A DNA stretch of 33,844 nt from Thermoanaerobaculia bacterium (lineage in GTDB: Bacteria > Acidobacteriota > Thermoanaerobaculia > Multivoradales > JAGPDF01): NCBI GenBank assembly GCA_017998715.1, contig JAGOCP010000007.1, positions 1 through 33,844 of the forward strand, in the 5' to 3' direction. Both the position numbers and the translations under genes were made by a program. This document shows, piece after piece, positions 15,677 to 24,178 of the stretch. Positions within the stretch are counted from its first letter, which is position 1. Each line of letters starts with the position of its first letter. Below the pieces are notes generated by a model that worked only from the letters and a program-made list of their open reading frames with translations, ran no database searches and was not told the origin of the DNA.

Positions 15677-16327
15677 ATGAGCGAAGTCCGCCTCAAGATC
15701 TACGAGATCTTCTATTCGATCCAGGGCGAATCCACGTTCGCCGGGCGGCCGTGCGTGCTCGTGCGGTTGACCGGCTGCCAGATGCGCTGCAGCTGGTGCG
15801 ATACCGAGTATGCGTTTCATGGCGGGGCCTGGATGGGGCTCGACGAGGTGATGGAGAAGGTGGCGGCCTTTGGCTGCCCGCTGGTCGAGGTGACGGGCGG
15901 CGAGCCGCTGCTGCAGCCGGGCTGCCTGCCGCTCCTCACGGCGCTCTGCGATGCGGGGTACGAGGTGCTGCTCGAGACCGGCGGGGGGCTCGAAATCGCG
16001 CCGGTGGACCCTCGGGTGCGGCGGATCCTCGACATCAAGTGCCCGGCGAGTGGCGAATCCACCAACAACCGGTGGGAGAACCTGGCCGACCTGCGCGCCA
16101 CCGACGAGATCAAGTTCGTCGTCGCCGATCGCGGCGATTACGACTGGGCGAAGGGCGTGATTGCCGATCGGTCGCTCGCGGGGGTCTGCCCGATTCACTT
16201 CTCGCCGGTGTGGGAGACGTGCCCGCCGGCGGAGTTGGCGGCGTGGATCCTGGCCGATCGGCTGCCGGTACGGCTGACGCTGCAGCAGCACAAGATTCTC
16301 TGGGGCAAGGACACGCGCGGGGTCTGA
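15677..16327 (+). CDS. queE: 7-carboxy-7-deazaguanine synthase QueE (radical SAM)
   Basis: The 216-residue protein is a radical SAM enzyme that rearranges 6-carboxytetrahydropterin to 7-carboxy-7-deazaguanine. It has EIFYSIQGESTFAGRPCVLVR near the N-terminus in two parts, then the [4Fe-4S] ligand motif C34-x3-C38-x2-C41 (CQMRCSWCD). VTGGEPLLQ is the SAM-binding GGE motif and LETGG follows. KFVVADRGDYDW and a C-terminal LTLQQHKILWG complete the family pattern. It follows queD and ends before a strong hairpin at 16355-16386. There is no clear Shine-Dalgarno before the ATG. Confidence 0.97.
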   Translation: MSEVRLKIYEIFYSIQGESTFAGRPCVLVRLTGCQMRCSWCDTEYAFHGGAWMGLDEVMEKVAAFGCPLVEVTGGEPLLQPGCLPLLTALCDAGYEVLLETGGGLEIAPVDPRVRRILDIKCPASGESTNNRWENLADLRATDEIKFVVADRGDYDWAKGVIADRSLAGVCPIHFSPVWETCPPAELAAWILADRLPVRLTLQQHKILWGKDTRGV

Positions 16328-16354
16328 GAGGGAGCCTTCCCGGCGGCCAGCGGT

Positions 16355-16386
16355 GGTTGGGGACACCCTGAAGGGTCTCCCCAACC
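16355..16386. terminator. Strong hairpin between converging queE and VCBS gene
   Basis: A 14-bp stem with one mismatch (GGTTGGGGACACCC, 16355-16368; GGGTCTCCCCAACC, 16373-16386) surrounds a TGAA loop. It lies between the stops of two converging genes and probably serves both. There is no T tract on either side. Confidence 0.7.
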
Positions 16387-16411
16387 AGGCGCGCCTAACT
16401 CCGTTCCATGG

Positions 16412-18574
16412 TCACGGCAAAGTGGCGCTCCAGCCGAGGGTGTCGCCGGATTCGAAGCCGTCGATGAGCAGCTCGAAGAGAGGTCCTTCGAAGTAGAACA
16501 GGCCGTATCGCGAGGCCGCGGCGAAGTCGGGCACGCCGTTGCCGTCGAGGTCGCCGGCGTCGAGGGACAGTTCCACCCAGCCGTAGCCGGTTGGGCCGAG
16601 ATACGGTCCCGTCCAAACGCCCGTGGCGGAAGCGCCGTCGACGACGTGGAGGTGCATGACCTGGTCGACGACGACGAAATCGAGCGTTCCGTCCCGGTCG
16701 AGATCGACCACTGCGAGCCGGCGCGAGATTCCAGGCAGCGTCGCGAGCGGGGCCGAGGTCGTGCCCGTCTGCGGATCGAGGCCGCGAATCGTTCCATCGG
16801 AGAGCGCAACGTAGGCACGATGCGGTGGGTTCTCCATCAGGGTGGGCTTCGCCATCGCCCAGACGGACAGACTCCAAGGTCCGCTGAGGAGATCGCCGGT
16901 CGCACCCGAGAAGAGCGCGAGAGCCCCCGCCCCGTAGTAGAAGGTTGCCAGGCGCCCGATGACCTCGTCGAGGCCGTCGCCATCGACGTCCAGCGCGAGC
17001 AGCCGATCGACGGCGTCGATGTCGGGATCGATCTCCGGCGATCGCCACTTGAGCCAGCCCGAATCACCCTCTCGCGCTTCGATGGCCGGTCCCGAGGTTC
17101 CGGCCAGGATCTCGGGCGCAGGATCGCCATCGAGCTCGGCGGCCGCGAGCACGCTGACATAGCCGAGGGAGCCTCCGGCCCACTCCTCCTCGAAAGTCTG
17201 GCCGTCGACGCACCGTACCGGCCCCAGGGCGTCGCTCGAAGCGACACAGATCTCCGCAGCCGCATCTGCGTCGACGGACATTCCGATCATGGCCGAGACG
17301 TTTCCTGAGGCAGTGGTCGGGTCGAACGAACTGCGGCGCACCTCGCGGCCCTGCGACATGTCGAGGACAACGATCTGGACCAATGCCTGGTTTGAATCGT
17401 TGAGTCTCGCCGCGATGGCGACTTCGTTCGCCTGATTGTCGCCGAACTTGCCGACAGCTACAGGGCCTTCCATGGATCGGGCACCCTCGGACACCTTGTG
17501 AACGAGATTCGAACCGCCTTCGAGGGCCCAGATATCCTCGTAGCTGTAGCAGCACTCTCCGCCGCTCCACAAGAGCTCGAGGTCACCGTCTCCGTCCGTG
17601 TCGGCAGCGGCAAACCGCGAGACGTTGCTCGTTGGGACGTTGTGCGCGTGAACGAGCTCCCCGGTCGCGCCGGCGAGGACGAACAGGCCCCCGTAGCGCT
17701 CATGTACGACGGCCTCGGCTCCCGGAGCGGGATCCAGATCTGCTACGAAGAGGACCGGAGGATAGGAGTCCCCTTCACGCCGCCAGAGCTCGGAATCGGT
17801 TTCGGGGTCGAGAGCCCTGGTCGCGTTGTCGAGAGCGCTCGAGGCGAGGATCTCGTCACGGCCATCGCCGTCGAGGTCGCCGAGCGCGATCTGCGGGCCG
17901 AAGCCCTCGAGGTCGCCCCACTCGACATCGAGCGTGACTCCGTCCAGGACATATCCGCCGGCCGGATTCCCGGCGATCACGATCTCGAGCTGGGGATCGC
18001 CATCCGTCTGGCCGATCGCCACGTCCGAACAGCCGAAACCGTGGCGGATGGCGGATTGCGTCCCGTTCTCCAATTCGAAGAGATAGAGCGTCTCGGCGTC
18101 GCAGACCACCGCGTCGAGTACGCCGTCGAGGTCGATGTCACCGAGAGCGACGTCGGTGTTCGACCAGGTGGCGGTCGGGACGTTCAGCAGTTCGATCTTC
18201 GACTGCGCGTCGAAAATCCGCAGGGAGTGCGAATAGAGAACGGCGACCTTCGCCCCCGAAGGGGTGCTGACCGCGTCCAGGGCGACGAGCTCGGCCTCTT
18301 CGAGGAACGAAGACCAGGTCTGGCGGAAGAGTCCCTCGCGGCGGAGCTCGTACCAGTAGTTCTCGCCCTGCGGGGCGGCGAAGAGCTCGGCTCGGCCGTC
18401 TCCGTCGATGTCCAGCGCCGTGAAACCTCGTGCGCCGACATCGAATCCCAGGGGCGTCCACGACCATTTCGATCGCGGCGCAGGATCGGCCAACGCGGGC
18501 ATCGCAGCCATCGCAGCCAACGCAGCCATCGCAGCCATCGGCCAGAGCAAGAGGAAGCAGAGGAGCCGGGTCAC
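16412..18574 (-). CDS. Secreted VCBS/FG-GAP-repeat protein with C-terminal tag (paralogue A)
   Basis: The start is GTG 18574, which overlaps the TGA of the upstream paralogue as GTGA, so translation is likely coupled. The frame is open to 19375 only as a shadow over that gene. The 720-residue product has a signal peptide with an unusual Met/Ala repeat (WPMAAMAALAAMAAMPALA). About eight calcium-loop repeats follow, such as ALDIDGDGRAEL, LGDIDLDGVLDAVV, LGDLDGDGRDEIL, AADTDGDGDLELLW, ALDVDGDGLDEVIG and AGDLDGNGVPDFAA. This is typical of VCBS/FG-GAP beta-propellers. Cys pairs (GGECCYSYED, EICVASS with VRCVDG) suggest disulfides. The end is LLIDGFESGDTLGWSATLP, the tag. It is probably surface or extracellular; no catalytic motif is seen. 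Confidence 0.9.
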   Translation of the reverse strand: MTRLLCFLLLWPMAAMAALAAMAAMPALADPAPRSKWSWTPLGFDVGARGFTALDIDGDGRAELFAAPQGENYWYELRREGLFRQTWSSFLEEAELVALDAVSTPSGAKVAVLYSHSLRIFDAQSKIELLNVPTATWSNTDVALGDIDLDGVLDAVVCDAETLYLFELENGTQSAIRHGFGCSDVAIGQTDGDPQLEIVIAGNPAGGYVLDGVTLDVEWGDLEGFGPQIALGDLDGDGRDEILASSALDNATRALDPETDSELWRREGDSYPPVLFVADLDPAPGAEAVVHERYGGLFVLAGATGELVHAHNVPTSNVSRFAAADTDGDGDLELLWSGGECCYSYEDIWALEGGSNLVHKVSEGARSMEGPVAVGKFGDNQANEVAIAARLNDSNQALVQIVVLDMSQGREVRRSSFDPTTASGNVSAMIGMSVDADAAAEICVASSDALGPVRCVDGQTFEEEWAGGSLGYVSVLAAAELDGDPAPEILAGTSGPAIEAREGDSGWLKWRSPEIDPDIDAVDRLLALDVDGDGLDEVIGRLATFYYGAGALALFSGATGDLLSGPWSLSVWAMAKPTLMENPPHRAYVALSDGTIRGLDPQTGTTSAPLATLPGISRRLAVVDLDRDGTLDFVVVDQVMHLHVVDGASATGVWTGPYLGPTGYGWVELSLDAGDLDGNGVPDFAAASRYGLFYFEGPLFELLIDGFESGDTLGWSATLP
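18501..18536. repeat. Four 9-bp tandem repeats in signal-peptide coding region
   Basis: Four units of ATCGCAGCC (third unit AACGCAGCC) run from 18501 to 18536. They encode the Ala/Met-rich hydrophobic core of the signal peptide of the gene at 16412-18574. A change of unit number would keep the frame and alter the hydrophobic length by three residues. The paralogue's signal peptide has no such repeat. Confidence 0.8.
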
Positions 18575-20796
18575 GGCACGGTGCCGCTCCAGGCGAGGGT
18601 ATCGCCGGACTCGAAGCCGTCGATGAGCAGATCGAAGAGCGGGCCCTCGAAGAAGAAGAGGCCGTATCGCGTGGCGACGGCGAAGTCCGGCACGCCGTTG
18701 CCGTCGAGGTCGCCGGCTTCGAGCGACAGAGCCGGAGTGTTGCCCCATCCCTCCGAGCCCAGGAACGGCCCCTGCCAGGCAACCGTGGCGGTCGCGCCGT
18801 CGACGACGCGGAGATACATGAACTGATCGACAACGACGAAATCGAGCACTCCGTCGCGGTCGAGGTCGACGACCGCGAGCTCGCGCGATATGCCGGGAAG
18901 TGTCGCCAAGGGTTGGGTCGTGTCTCCGGTCTCCGGATCGAGTCCGCGGATCGTCGAGTCGATCATTGCGACGTAGACGCGGTTCGCGGGGTTTTCCACC
19001 AGAGCTGGCTTCACCATTGCCCAGACCGTCAGATCCCACGGTCCGCTGAGGAGATCGCCGGTGGCGCCAGAGAAGAGGACGGGCTGTCCTACGCCATTGG
19101 AGTAGCTCGAGAGACGACCCAGGACGTCGTCGATTCCATCTCCATCCAGGTCGATCGCGAGCACGCGGTCGATGGTGGAGAAATTCGGATTGACCTCGGG
19201 CGTTCGCCATTTGAGCCAGCCCGAATCGCCTTCGTGAGCCTCGACGGCTGGCCCATACGTCCCGGCCAGAAGCTCCGGCGTGGCATCGCCGTCCAGCTCG
19301 GCGCTGGCGAGCACTTCGATAGCGCCCAGAGTCCCGCCCGACCACTGCTCTTCGAAGGTCAGGCCGTCGACGCAACGCACCGGGCCCTGGCCGCCTCTCC
19401 AGCCGAGACAGATCTCTGCCGGCGCGCCCGCATCGGTCTGCATGGCGATCATGCTCGAAACGCCCGGCGAGTTGATGTCTGGTTCGAAGGAACTTCGGCG
19501 GACCTGGTGACCCGCCGGCATGTCGAGCACCACGACCTGCACGCCCTCCTGGCCGGCCTGATCGGACGAAACCGCAACCGCCACTTCCTGGGCGGACGCG
19601 TCGCCGAACTTGCCGACGGCGAACGTGCCCTGCAGAGACGGGACGGCATCAGCCGCCTGTAGAACGACGTTCGATCCACCTTCGAGAGTCCAAAGGTCGT
19701 CGCCGCTGCAGCAATCGATGTGGCTCCACACCAGCTCGACGTCGCCGTCGCCGTCCGTGTCCGCAGCGGCGAATCGCAGGGCGGTATTCACGTAGAGCAC
19801 CGGTGTCCGGATGAGCGCCCCGGTCGAGCCGGCGAGAATGGACAGCGCAGCGTAGCGCTCGTGGACGATGGCCTCGGCTCCGGGAGCGGGATCCAGATCC
19901 GCCACGAAGAGATCCGGCGGATAGCCGTTCAGTTCCTTCCGCCAGAGTTCGGAGTCGGTCTCGGGGTCGAGAGCTCTCGCGGCGGTGTACAGGTCGTTCG
20001 CGGCGAGGATCTCGTCATGCCCGTCGCCATCGAGGTCGCCGAGCGCAATCTGGGCGCCGAAGCCCTCGAGGTCGCCCCACTCGACCGCCAGCGAGACTCC
20101 GTCCAGAACGTAGCCGCCGGCCGGGTTCCCGGCGATCACGATCTCGAGCTGCGAATCGTCGTCGATCTGGCCGATCTTCAGGTCCGAGCAGCCGAAACCA
20201 TGGCGCAGGCCTGTTGGCGTGCCGTTCGCCAGCTCGAAGAGATACAGCGTGTCTTCGTCGCAGACGACCGCGTCGAGAACCCCGTCGCCGTCGAGGTCGC
20301 CCAGCGCGACGTCGGTGTTGTATCCGGTGGCGGTAGGAATGTTCAGCAACTCGACCTTGGAGCGCGCATCGAAGATCCGCAAGGAATGCAGATAGAGAAC
20401 GGCGAGCCTGGCCCCTGAAGGAGTGCCGACCACGTCCAGAGCCACGAGCTCGGTCTCTTCGGGGAACGACGACCAGGTTTGTCGGAACAGCCCGTCACGC
20501 CGGAGCTCGTACCAGTAGTTCTGATCTCGCGGAGCGGCGAAAAGCTCGGCCCGGCCGTCGCCGTCGATGTCGAGCGCCGAAAAGCCCCGCTCGCCGATGC
20601 CGTACCCCAAGGGGGTCCAGGACCAACGCGATCGAGGGGATGGGTCGGCCAACAGGTTCATCGGACCGAAGAAGAGCAGACAGAGGATCCCGATCGCGGC
20701 GGCCCGATGTCGCACGCGGCGCTTGCGGATCGACGGAGAATGCCGGTCGCGAAGCGGGCTTGCCTTCTGGCGAACGGTGACTCTCGATTCCCCCAT
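18571..20796 (-). CDS. Secreted VCBS/FG-GAP-repeat protein with C-terminal tag (paralogue B)
   Basis: ATG 20796 has CGGAGG 6-7 nt upstream. The 741-residue product has a long basic n-region (about 30 residues rich in Arg) before the hydrophobic core (AAIGILCLLFFGPMNLLA). At least eight calcium-loop repeats follow (ALDIDGDGRAEL, LGDLDGDGVLDAVV, IGQIDDDSQLEIVI, LGDLDGDGHDEIL, AADTDGDGDVELVW, AIDLDGDGIDDVLG, VVDLDRDGVLDFVV, AGDLDGNGVPDFAV). It ends LLIDGFESGDTLAWSGTVP. It shares length, repeat order and much sequence with paralogue A downstream; the pair is a tandem duplication with overlapping stop and start. The likely location is the cell surface or outside the cell. Function is unknown. Confidence 0.9.
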   Translation of the reverse strand: MGESRVTVRQKASPLRDRHSPSIRKRRVRHRAAAIGILCLLFFGPMNLLADPSPRSRWSWTPLGYGIGERGFSALDIDGDGRAELFAAPRDQNYWYELRRDGLFRQTWSSFPEETELVALDVVGTPSGARLAVLYLHSLRIFDARSKVELLNIPTATGYNTDVALGDLDGDGVLDAVVCDEDTLYLFELANGTPTGLRHGFGCSDLKIGQIDDDSQLEIVIAGNPAGGYVLDGVSLAVEWGDLEGFGAQIALGDLDGDGHDEILAANDLYTAARALDPETDSELWRKELNGYPPDLFVADLDPAPGAEAIVHERYAALSILAGSTGALIRTPVLYVNTALRFAAADTDGDGDVELVWSHIDCCSGDDLWTLEGGSNVVLQAADAVPSLQGTFAVGKFGDASAQEVAVAVSSDQAGQEGVQVVVLDMPAGHQVRRSSFEPDINSPGVSSMIAMQTDAGAPAEICLGWRGGQGPVRCVDGLTFEEQWSGGTLGAIEVLASAELDGDATPELLAGTYGPAVEAHEGDSGWLKWRTPEVNPNFSTIDRVLAIDLDGDGIDDVLGRLSSYSNGVGQPVLFSGATGDLLSGPWDLTVWAMVKPALVENPANRVYVAMIDSTIRGLDPETGDTTQPLATLPGISRELAVVDLDRDGVLDFVVVDQFMYLRVVDGATATVAWQGPFLGSEGWGNTPALSLEAGDLDGNGVPDFAVATRYGLFFFEGPLFDLLIDGFESGDTLAWSGTVP

Positions 20797-20879
20797 CTAG
20801 GACCTCCGATCGCGCGGCGGCGCGCCAGCATTCCAGAATCGACCCAGAGCTGCCGAGAGTCTAGGGTATCCGAGTTCTC

Positions 20880-22589
20880 TCAGTTCGCGCGGTAGCCCGG
20901 CCCCCGCAGCACGACGCCCGGCCGCGCGTCGGTGATCTTGCCGCCATCGACCACCAGCTGGCCGTTGACCGCGACGTACGGAATCCCATCGGCGTAGTGG
21001 TTGGGGTCGGTGTAGGTGGCGCGGGTGCCGATCGTCTCGGGATCGAAGACGACGAGGTCGGCCTTCATGCCGGGGCGCAGGATGCCGCGCGCCTGGAGCC
21101 CCGCGCGCGAGGCCGGAAGCGAGGTCATCTTGCGCACCGCCTCCTCGAGCGAGAGGAGCTTCTTCTCGCGCACGTAGTGGCCGAGGATGCGCGGCGCCGA
21201 GCCCCAGCCGCGCGGGTGCGAGCCCGGCTCGGCGAGGACGCCGTCCAGCGCTCCGGCCCCCGAGTCGGTGCAGAAGGCGACCATCGGATCGGCGAGGGCG
21301 GTTTCGACGTCCTTGTCGTCCATGATGAAGAGGATGTTGCTGGTGTTCAGGTGGTCGGCGATCAGCAGGTCGAAGAGGGCGTCTTCAGGATCGACGCCCC
21401 GCTCCTTCGCCAGGTCGGCGATCGTCTTGCCCGAGGCGGAGGCCGATTTCGGGTCGAGGACCCCGGCGACCAGGACACCTTCCGCCCCACCCGCGCAGCG
21501 GAACTGGTTCTCCCACGACGGATCCTGACCGCGCATCGCCTCCTTGATCTTCGCCCGCGTCGCCGGGTCCTTGAGGCGGGCGAGGGTCGCCTCCGCGCCG
21601 CCCTCCTGCGCCCACGGCGGCAGATTCGCGATCAACGAGTTCATCCCGGCGGTCCACGGATACTGATTTGCCGCGACATCGAGGCCGGCGGCACGCCCTG
21701 CCGCGACCTTGGCCAGCATCTCCGGCATGCGGCCCCAGTTTTCGCGGCAGGCGGTCTTGAAGTGCCAGATGTTGGCGGGGATCGCCGCTTCGCGGGCGAT
21801 CGTCATCACCTCGTCCATCGAGGCGTCGATCTCGCGCTGCTCCGAGCGCTGGTGGGTGAAGTAGACGCCGCCGTACTTCGCCGCCACCTTGGCCAGAGCA
21901 ACGATCTCGGCGGTCGAGGCGAAGCGGCCGGGGACATACTGCAGCGAGGTCGAGAGGCCGAAAGCCCCCTGGCGCATCGCAGTGTCGACCAGGGATTCCA
22001 TCTCCGCCAACTCTTTCGGAGTCGCTGGACGATTCTCCTTGCCGACCACCAGATCGCGGACGCCGCCGGCGCCGACGAGCGTGCCGAGGTTGATCGCCGG
22101 GCGCGCCTTTTCGAAGGCGCGGAAGTAGCCGTCGAGATCGGTCCAGTCCGGGCGCACGCCGTAGTGCTTCCAGGCGTCCTCCCCCTCGGCGATCTGGCGC
22201 TCGTTGGTCGGCGCGATGGAGCTGCCCTCGCCGGTGATCTCGGTGGTGATCCCCTGCGTAATCTTCGATGCGGCCCGCGGATCGACCAGCACGGCGTACT
22301 CCGACTGGCCGAGGAGGTCGATGAAGCCCGGGGAGACCACGAGGCCGGTGGCGTCGATCGTCCGCTTCGCGCTCCGGCCGGCGAGCTTGCCGGGGGCCTG
22401 GATCGCATTGATCCGGCCGTCGGCGACACAGACGTCGCCGCGGAACCAGGGGGCGCCGGTGCCGTCGACGATCCTGCCGTTGGTGATCAGCAGGTCGCAG
22501 GGGGTATCGGAGGGGGCGGCGAAAGCGGTCGTCGAGAGGACCAACGCGGCTGCGAGTGTCAGGGCGAAGGAGAGGGGGGACGGGCGCAT
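20880..22589 (-). CDS. D-aminoacylase-like secreted amidohydrolase lacking the HxH metal motif
   Basis: The 569-residue product has a signal peptide (LTLAAALVLSTTAFAA), so it is probably periplasmic. It matches the N-acyl-D-amino-acid deacylase family: CDLLITNGRIVDGTGAPWF, VVSPGFID (about 85-91), GITTEITGEGSS, YFTHQRSE (His about 246), IWHFKTA (His about 276), and late HPRGWGSAPRILG and GILRPGMKADLVVFD. The metal-binding HxH that normally follows PGFID is replaced by LLGQ (Leu93 and Gln95). The two later His that bind the main zinc in characterised D-aminoacylases seem kept. This may be a distinct subfamily with one metal, or inactive. The promoter region lies toward the palindrome and insertion sequence at 22645-24049. 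Confidence 0.88.
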   Translation of the reverse strand: MRPSPLSFALTLAAALVLSTTAFAAPSDTPCDLLITNGRIVDGTGAPWFRGDVCVADGRINAIQAPGKLAGRSAKRTIDATGLVVSPGFIDLLGQSEYAVLVDPRAASKITQGITTEITGEGSSIAPTNERQIAEGEDAWKHYGVRPDWTDLDGYFRAFEKARPAINLGTLVGAGGVRDLVVGKENRPATPKELAEMESLVDTAMRQGAFGLSTSLQYVPGRFASTAEIVALAKVAAKYGGVYFTHQRSEQREIDASMDEVMTIAREAAIPANIWHFKTACRENWGRMPEMLAKVAAGRAAGLDVAANQYPWTAGMNSLIANLPPWAQEGGAEATLARLKDPATRAKIKEAMRGQDPSWENQFRCAGGAEGVLVAGVLDPKSASASGKTIADLAKERGVDPEDALFDLLIADHLNTSNILFIMDDKDVETALADPMVAFCTDSGAGALDGVLAEPGSHPRGWGSAPRILGHYVREKKLLSLEEAVRKMTSLPASRAGLQARGILRPGMKADLVVFDPETIGTRATYTDPNHYADGIPYVAVNGQLVVDGGKITDARPGVVLRGPGYRAN

Positions 22590-22644
22590 GGGCCCACACT
22601 AACGCGTCCGTCAGCAGTTTGGCCGGGCCGTTGCCAGGGGTGTT

Positions 22645-22670
22645 CCGGCACTCGAGAATCCAGGGTGGGC
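22645..22670. repeat. Left arm of 26-bp inverted repeat split by insertion sequence
   Basis: This 26-nt segment is complementary at 25 of 26 positions to 24024-24049. Before the insertion sequence arrived the arms would have been separated by about 20 nt, forming a long hairpin or cruciform between the amidohydrolase and the efflux operon promoters. Confidence 0.85.
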
Positions 22671-22688
22671 GACCACGCTTCAAATAGG

Positions 22689-22697
22689 AGCCCGCCC
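22689..22697. repeat. Target-site duplication AGCCCGCCC, left
   Basis: AGCCCGCCC directly precedes the left end of the insertion sequence and is repeated at 24023-24031. A tenth base (G) also matches. The length fits IS4-family duplications. Confidence 0.85.
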
Positions 22698-24022
22698 CAC
22701 TGCTGTCCCAACGTTTTGACTTCTCACGGCTGCAAGTTGCTGAATAGAGACGGCTTGCGGCTGAAATAGCCTGTCACCGACTTGAAGTTCCAGTGGCGGG
22801 TTTGCGACCCTGCGATGGAAGCCATCGCGGGGGGATCAAATGTACTCAGGGAAGCTGGTCTTTGCGCAGGTCATGGAGCATCTGCCGCTCCACTCGTTTC
22901 GGAGAATCGTCACTCGCTATGACGGCGAGCGGAAGGTCCAGTCGTTTTCCTGCCTGGATCAGTTTCTCTGCATGGCGTTCGCGCAGCTGACTTTTCGGGA
23001 GAGCCTGCGCGACATCGAAGCGTGCCTGCGCGCGCACCCGACGAAGCTCTACCACCTCGGCCTTCGCTCGGCGGTCGCGCGCAATACGCTCGCAAATGCG
23101 AACGCCGTTCGCGACTGGCGCATCTACGCCGACTTTGCGCAGAGTCTCATAGCTATCGCCCGGCCCCTCTATGTCGACGAGCCTTTCGGCGTCGAGCTCA
23201 AGGACACTGTCTACGCGCTCGACGCGACGACGATCGACTTGTGCCTGTCGGTGTTCCCGTGGGCGCCGTTTCAGAAATCCAAGGCAGCCATCCGCCTGCA
23301 CACGCTGCTTGATCTACGCGGCAACATCCCGACCTTCATTCACATCAGCGACGGCAGATTCAATGAGTTCTCAGTTCTCGACCAGATCGTTCCCGAAGCC
23401 GGTGCCTTCTACGTGATGGATCGTGGATTCCTCGATTTCACACGCCTGTACCGACTTCATCAGGCCGGCAGCTTCTTCGTCACTCGCGCCAAGTCCAACA
23501 CGAAAGCGCAGCGACGCTACTCGCACCGCGTCGACCGCAGCACCGGGCTGATTTGCGATCAGACCGTTTTCCTTACCGGCCTGTACACGCCCGATTACTA
23601 CCTCGCGCCGCTTCGTCGCATCCGCTACAAAGACCCGCAGACCGGCAAGCTGCTGACCTTCCTGACCAACAACTTCACTCTCCCAGCATTCACCATCACC
23701 GAGCTCTACCGCTGCCGCTGGCAAATCGAACTCTTCTTCAAATGGATCAAGCAGCACCTGCGAATCAAAGCCTTCTTTGGCACCTCGGAGAACGCAGTCA
23801 AAGCACAGGTCTGGATTGCGGTCTCGGTCTACGTCCTCGTGGCCATCGTCAAGAAGAGGCTCCAGATCTCCGCCAGCCTCTACCAAATCCTACAGATCCT
23901 GAGTCTCACCCTTTTCGAGAAAACCCCGCTGGATCAGCTACTTGCGCGATCCATCTACGAAGGACATGACGACCCCGAAGCCAAACAACTGATTCTGTTC
24001 GACTAACGTTGGGACACTAGTG
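22698..24022 (+). mobile_element. Complete IS4-family insertion sequence, 1325 bp
   Basis: The ends are imperfect 18-bp inverted repeats: CACTGCTGTCCCAACGTT at the left (22698-22715), and CACTAGTGTCCCAACGTT when the right end (24005-24022) is read inward, 16 of 18 matching. A 9-bp direct repeat flanks it. One intact transposase fills most of the element. Intact ends, clean duplication and full-length transposase point to a fairly recent insertion. It sits in the right half of a pre-existing palindrome, with the target in the inner part of the right arm. Confidence 0.92.
22840..24006 (+). CDS. IS4-family DDE transposase
   Basis: The 388-residue protein begins MYSGKLVFAQVMEHLPLHSF, the DUF4372-like N-terminus common in this group, and has a DDE RNase H-like catalytic core. 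Catalytic residues are Asp128 (YALDATTIDL), Asp194 (YVMDRGFLDF) and Glu297 in the IS4 signature Y290-x2-R293-x3-E297-x6-K304. The ATG has a GGGGGGATC stretch just upstream. Length and motifs are complete, so it is probably active. The stop lies 16 nt before the right end of the element. Confidence 0.96.
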   Translation: MYSGKLVFAQVMEHLPLHSFRRIVTRYDGERKVQSFSCLDQFLCMAFAQLTFRESLRDIEACLRAHPTKLYHLGLRSAVARNTLANANAVRDWRIYADFAQSLIAIARPLYVDEPFGVELKDTVYALDATTIDLCLSVFPWAPFQKSKAAIRLHTLLDLRGNIPTFIHISDGRFNEFSVLDQIVPEAGAFYVMDRGFLDFTRLYRLHQAGSFFVTRAKSNTKAQRRYSHRVDRSTGLICDQTVFLTGLYTPDYYLAPLRRIRYKDPQTGKLLTFLTNNFTLPAFTITELYRCRWQIELFFKWIKQHLRIKAFFGTSENAVKAQVWIAVSVYVLVAIVKKRLQISASLYQILQILSLTLFEKTPLDQLLARSIYEGHDDPEAKQLILFD

Positions 24023-24031
24023 AGCCCGCCC
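24023..24031. repeat. Target-site duplication AGCCCGCCC, right
   Basis: This is the direct repeat partner of 22689-22697, immediately after the right end of the insertion sequence. Confidence 0.85.
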
Positions 24032-24049
24032 TGGATTCTCGAGTGCCGG
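24024..24049. repeat. Right arm of 26-bp inverted repeat split by insertion sequence
   Basis: It pairs with 22645-22670 (25 of 26). Its inner bases overlap the target-site duplication. A small GC hairpin (GCGCCC/GGGCGC, 24051-24066) follows directly. Confidence 0.85.
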
Positions 24050-24178
24050 AGCGCCCCCGCGGGCGCCCCTGCGAGCGCTGCGAGCGCCGCCTACCGGCAC
24101 CGGACCGTCATTCGCCGACAGCGGAGGGACGAATCGGGTGCGTTATCGTAGGTTATTCCAGCAAGACGGAGGATTTGC

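Noticed and set aside
18575-19375. Upstream extension of VCBS paralogue A
   Set aside because: It lies over the end of paralogue B in another frame and is Arg-rich; the GTG at 18574 begins a proper signal peptide.
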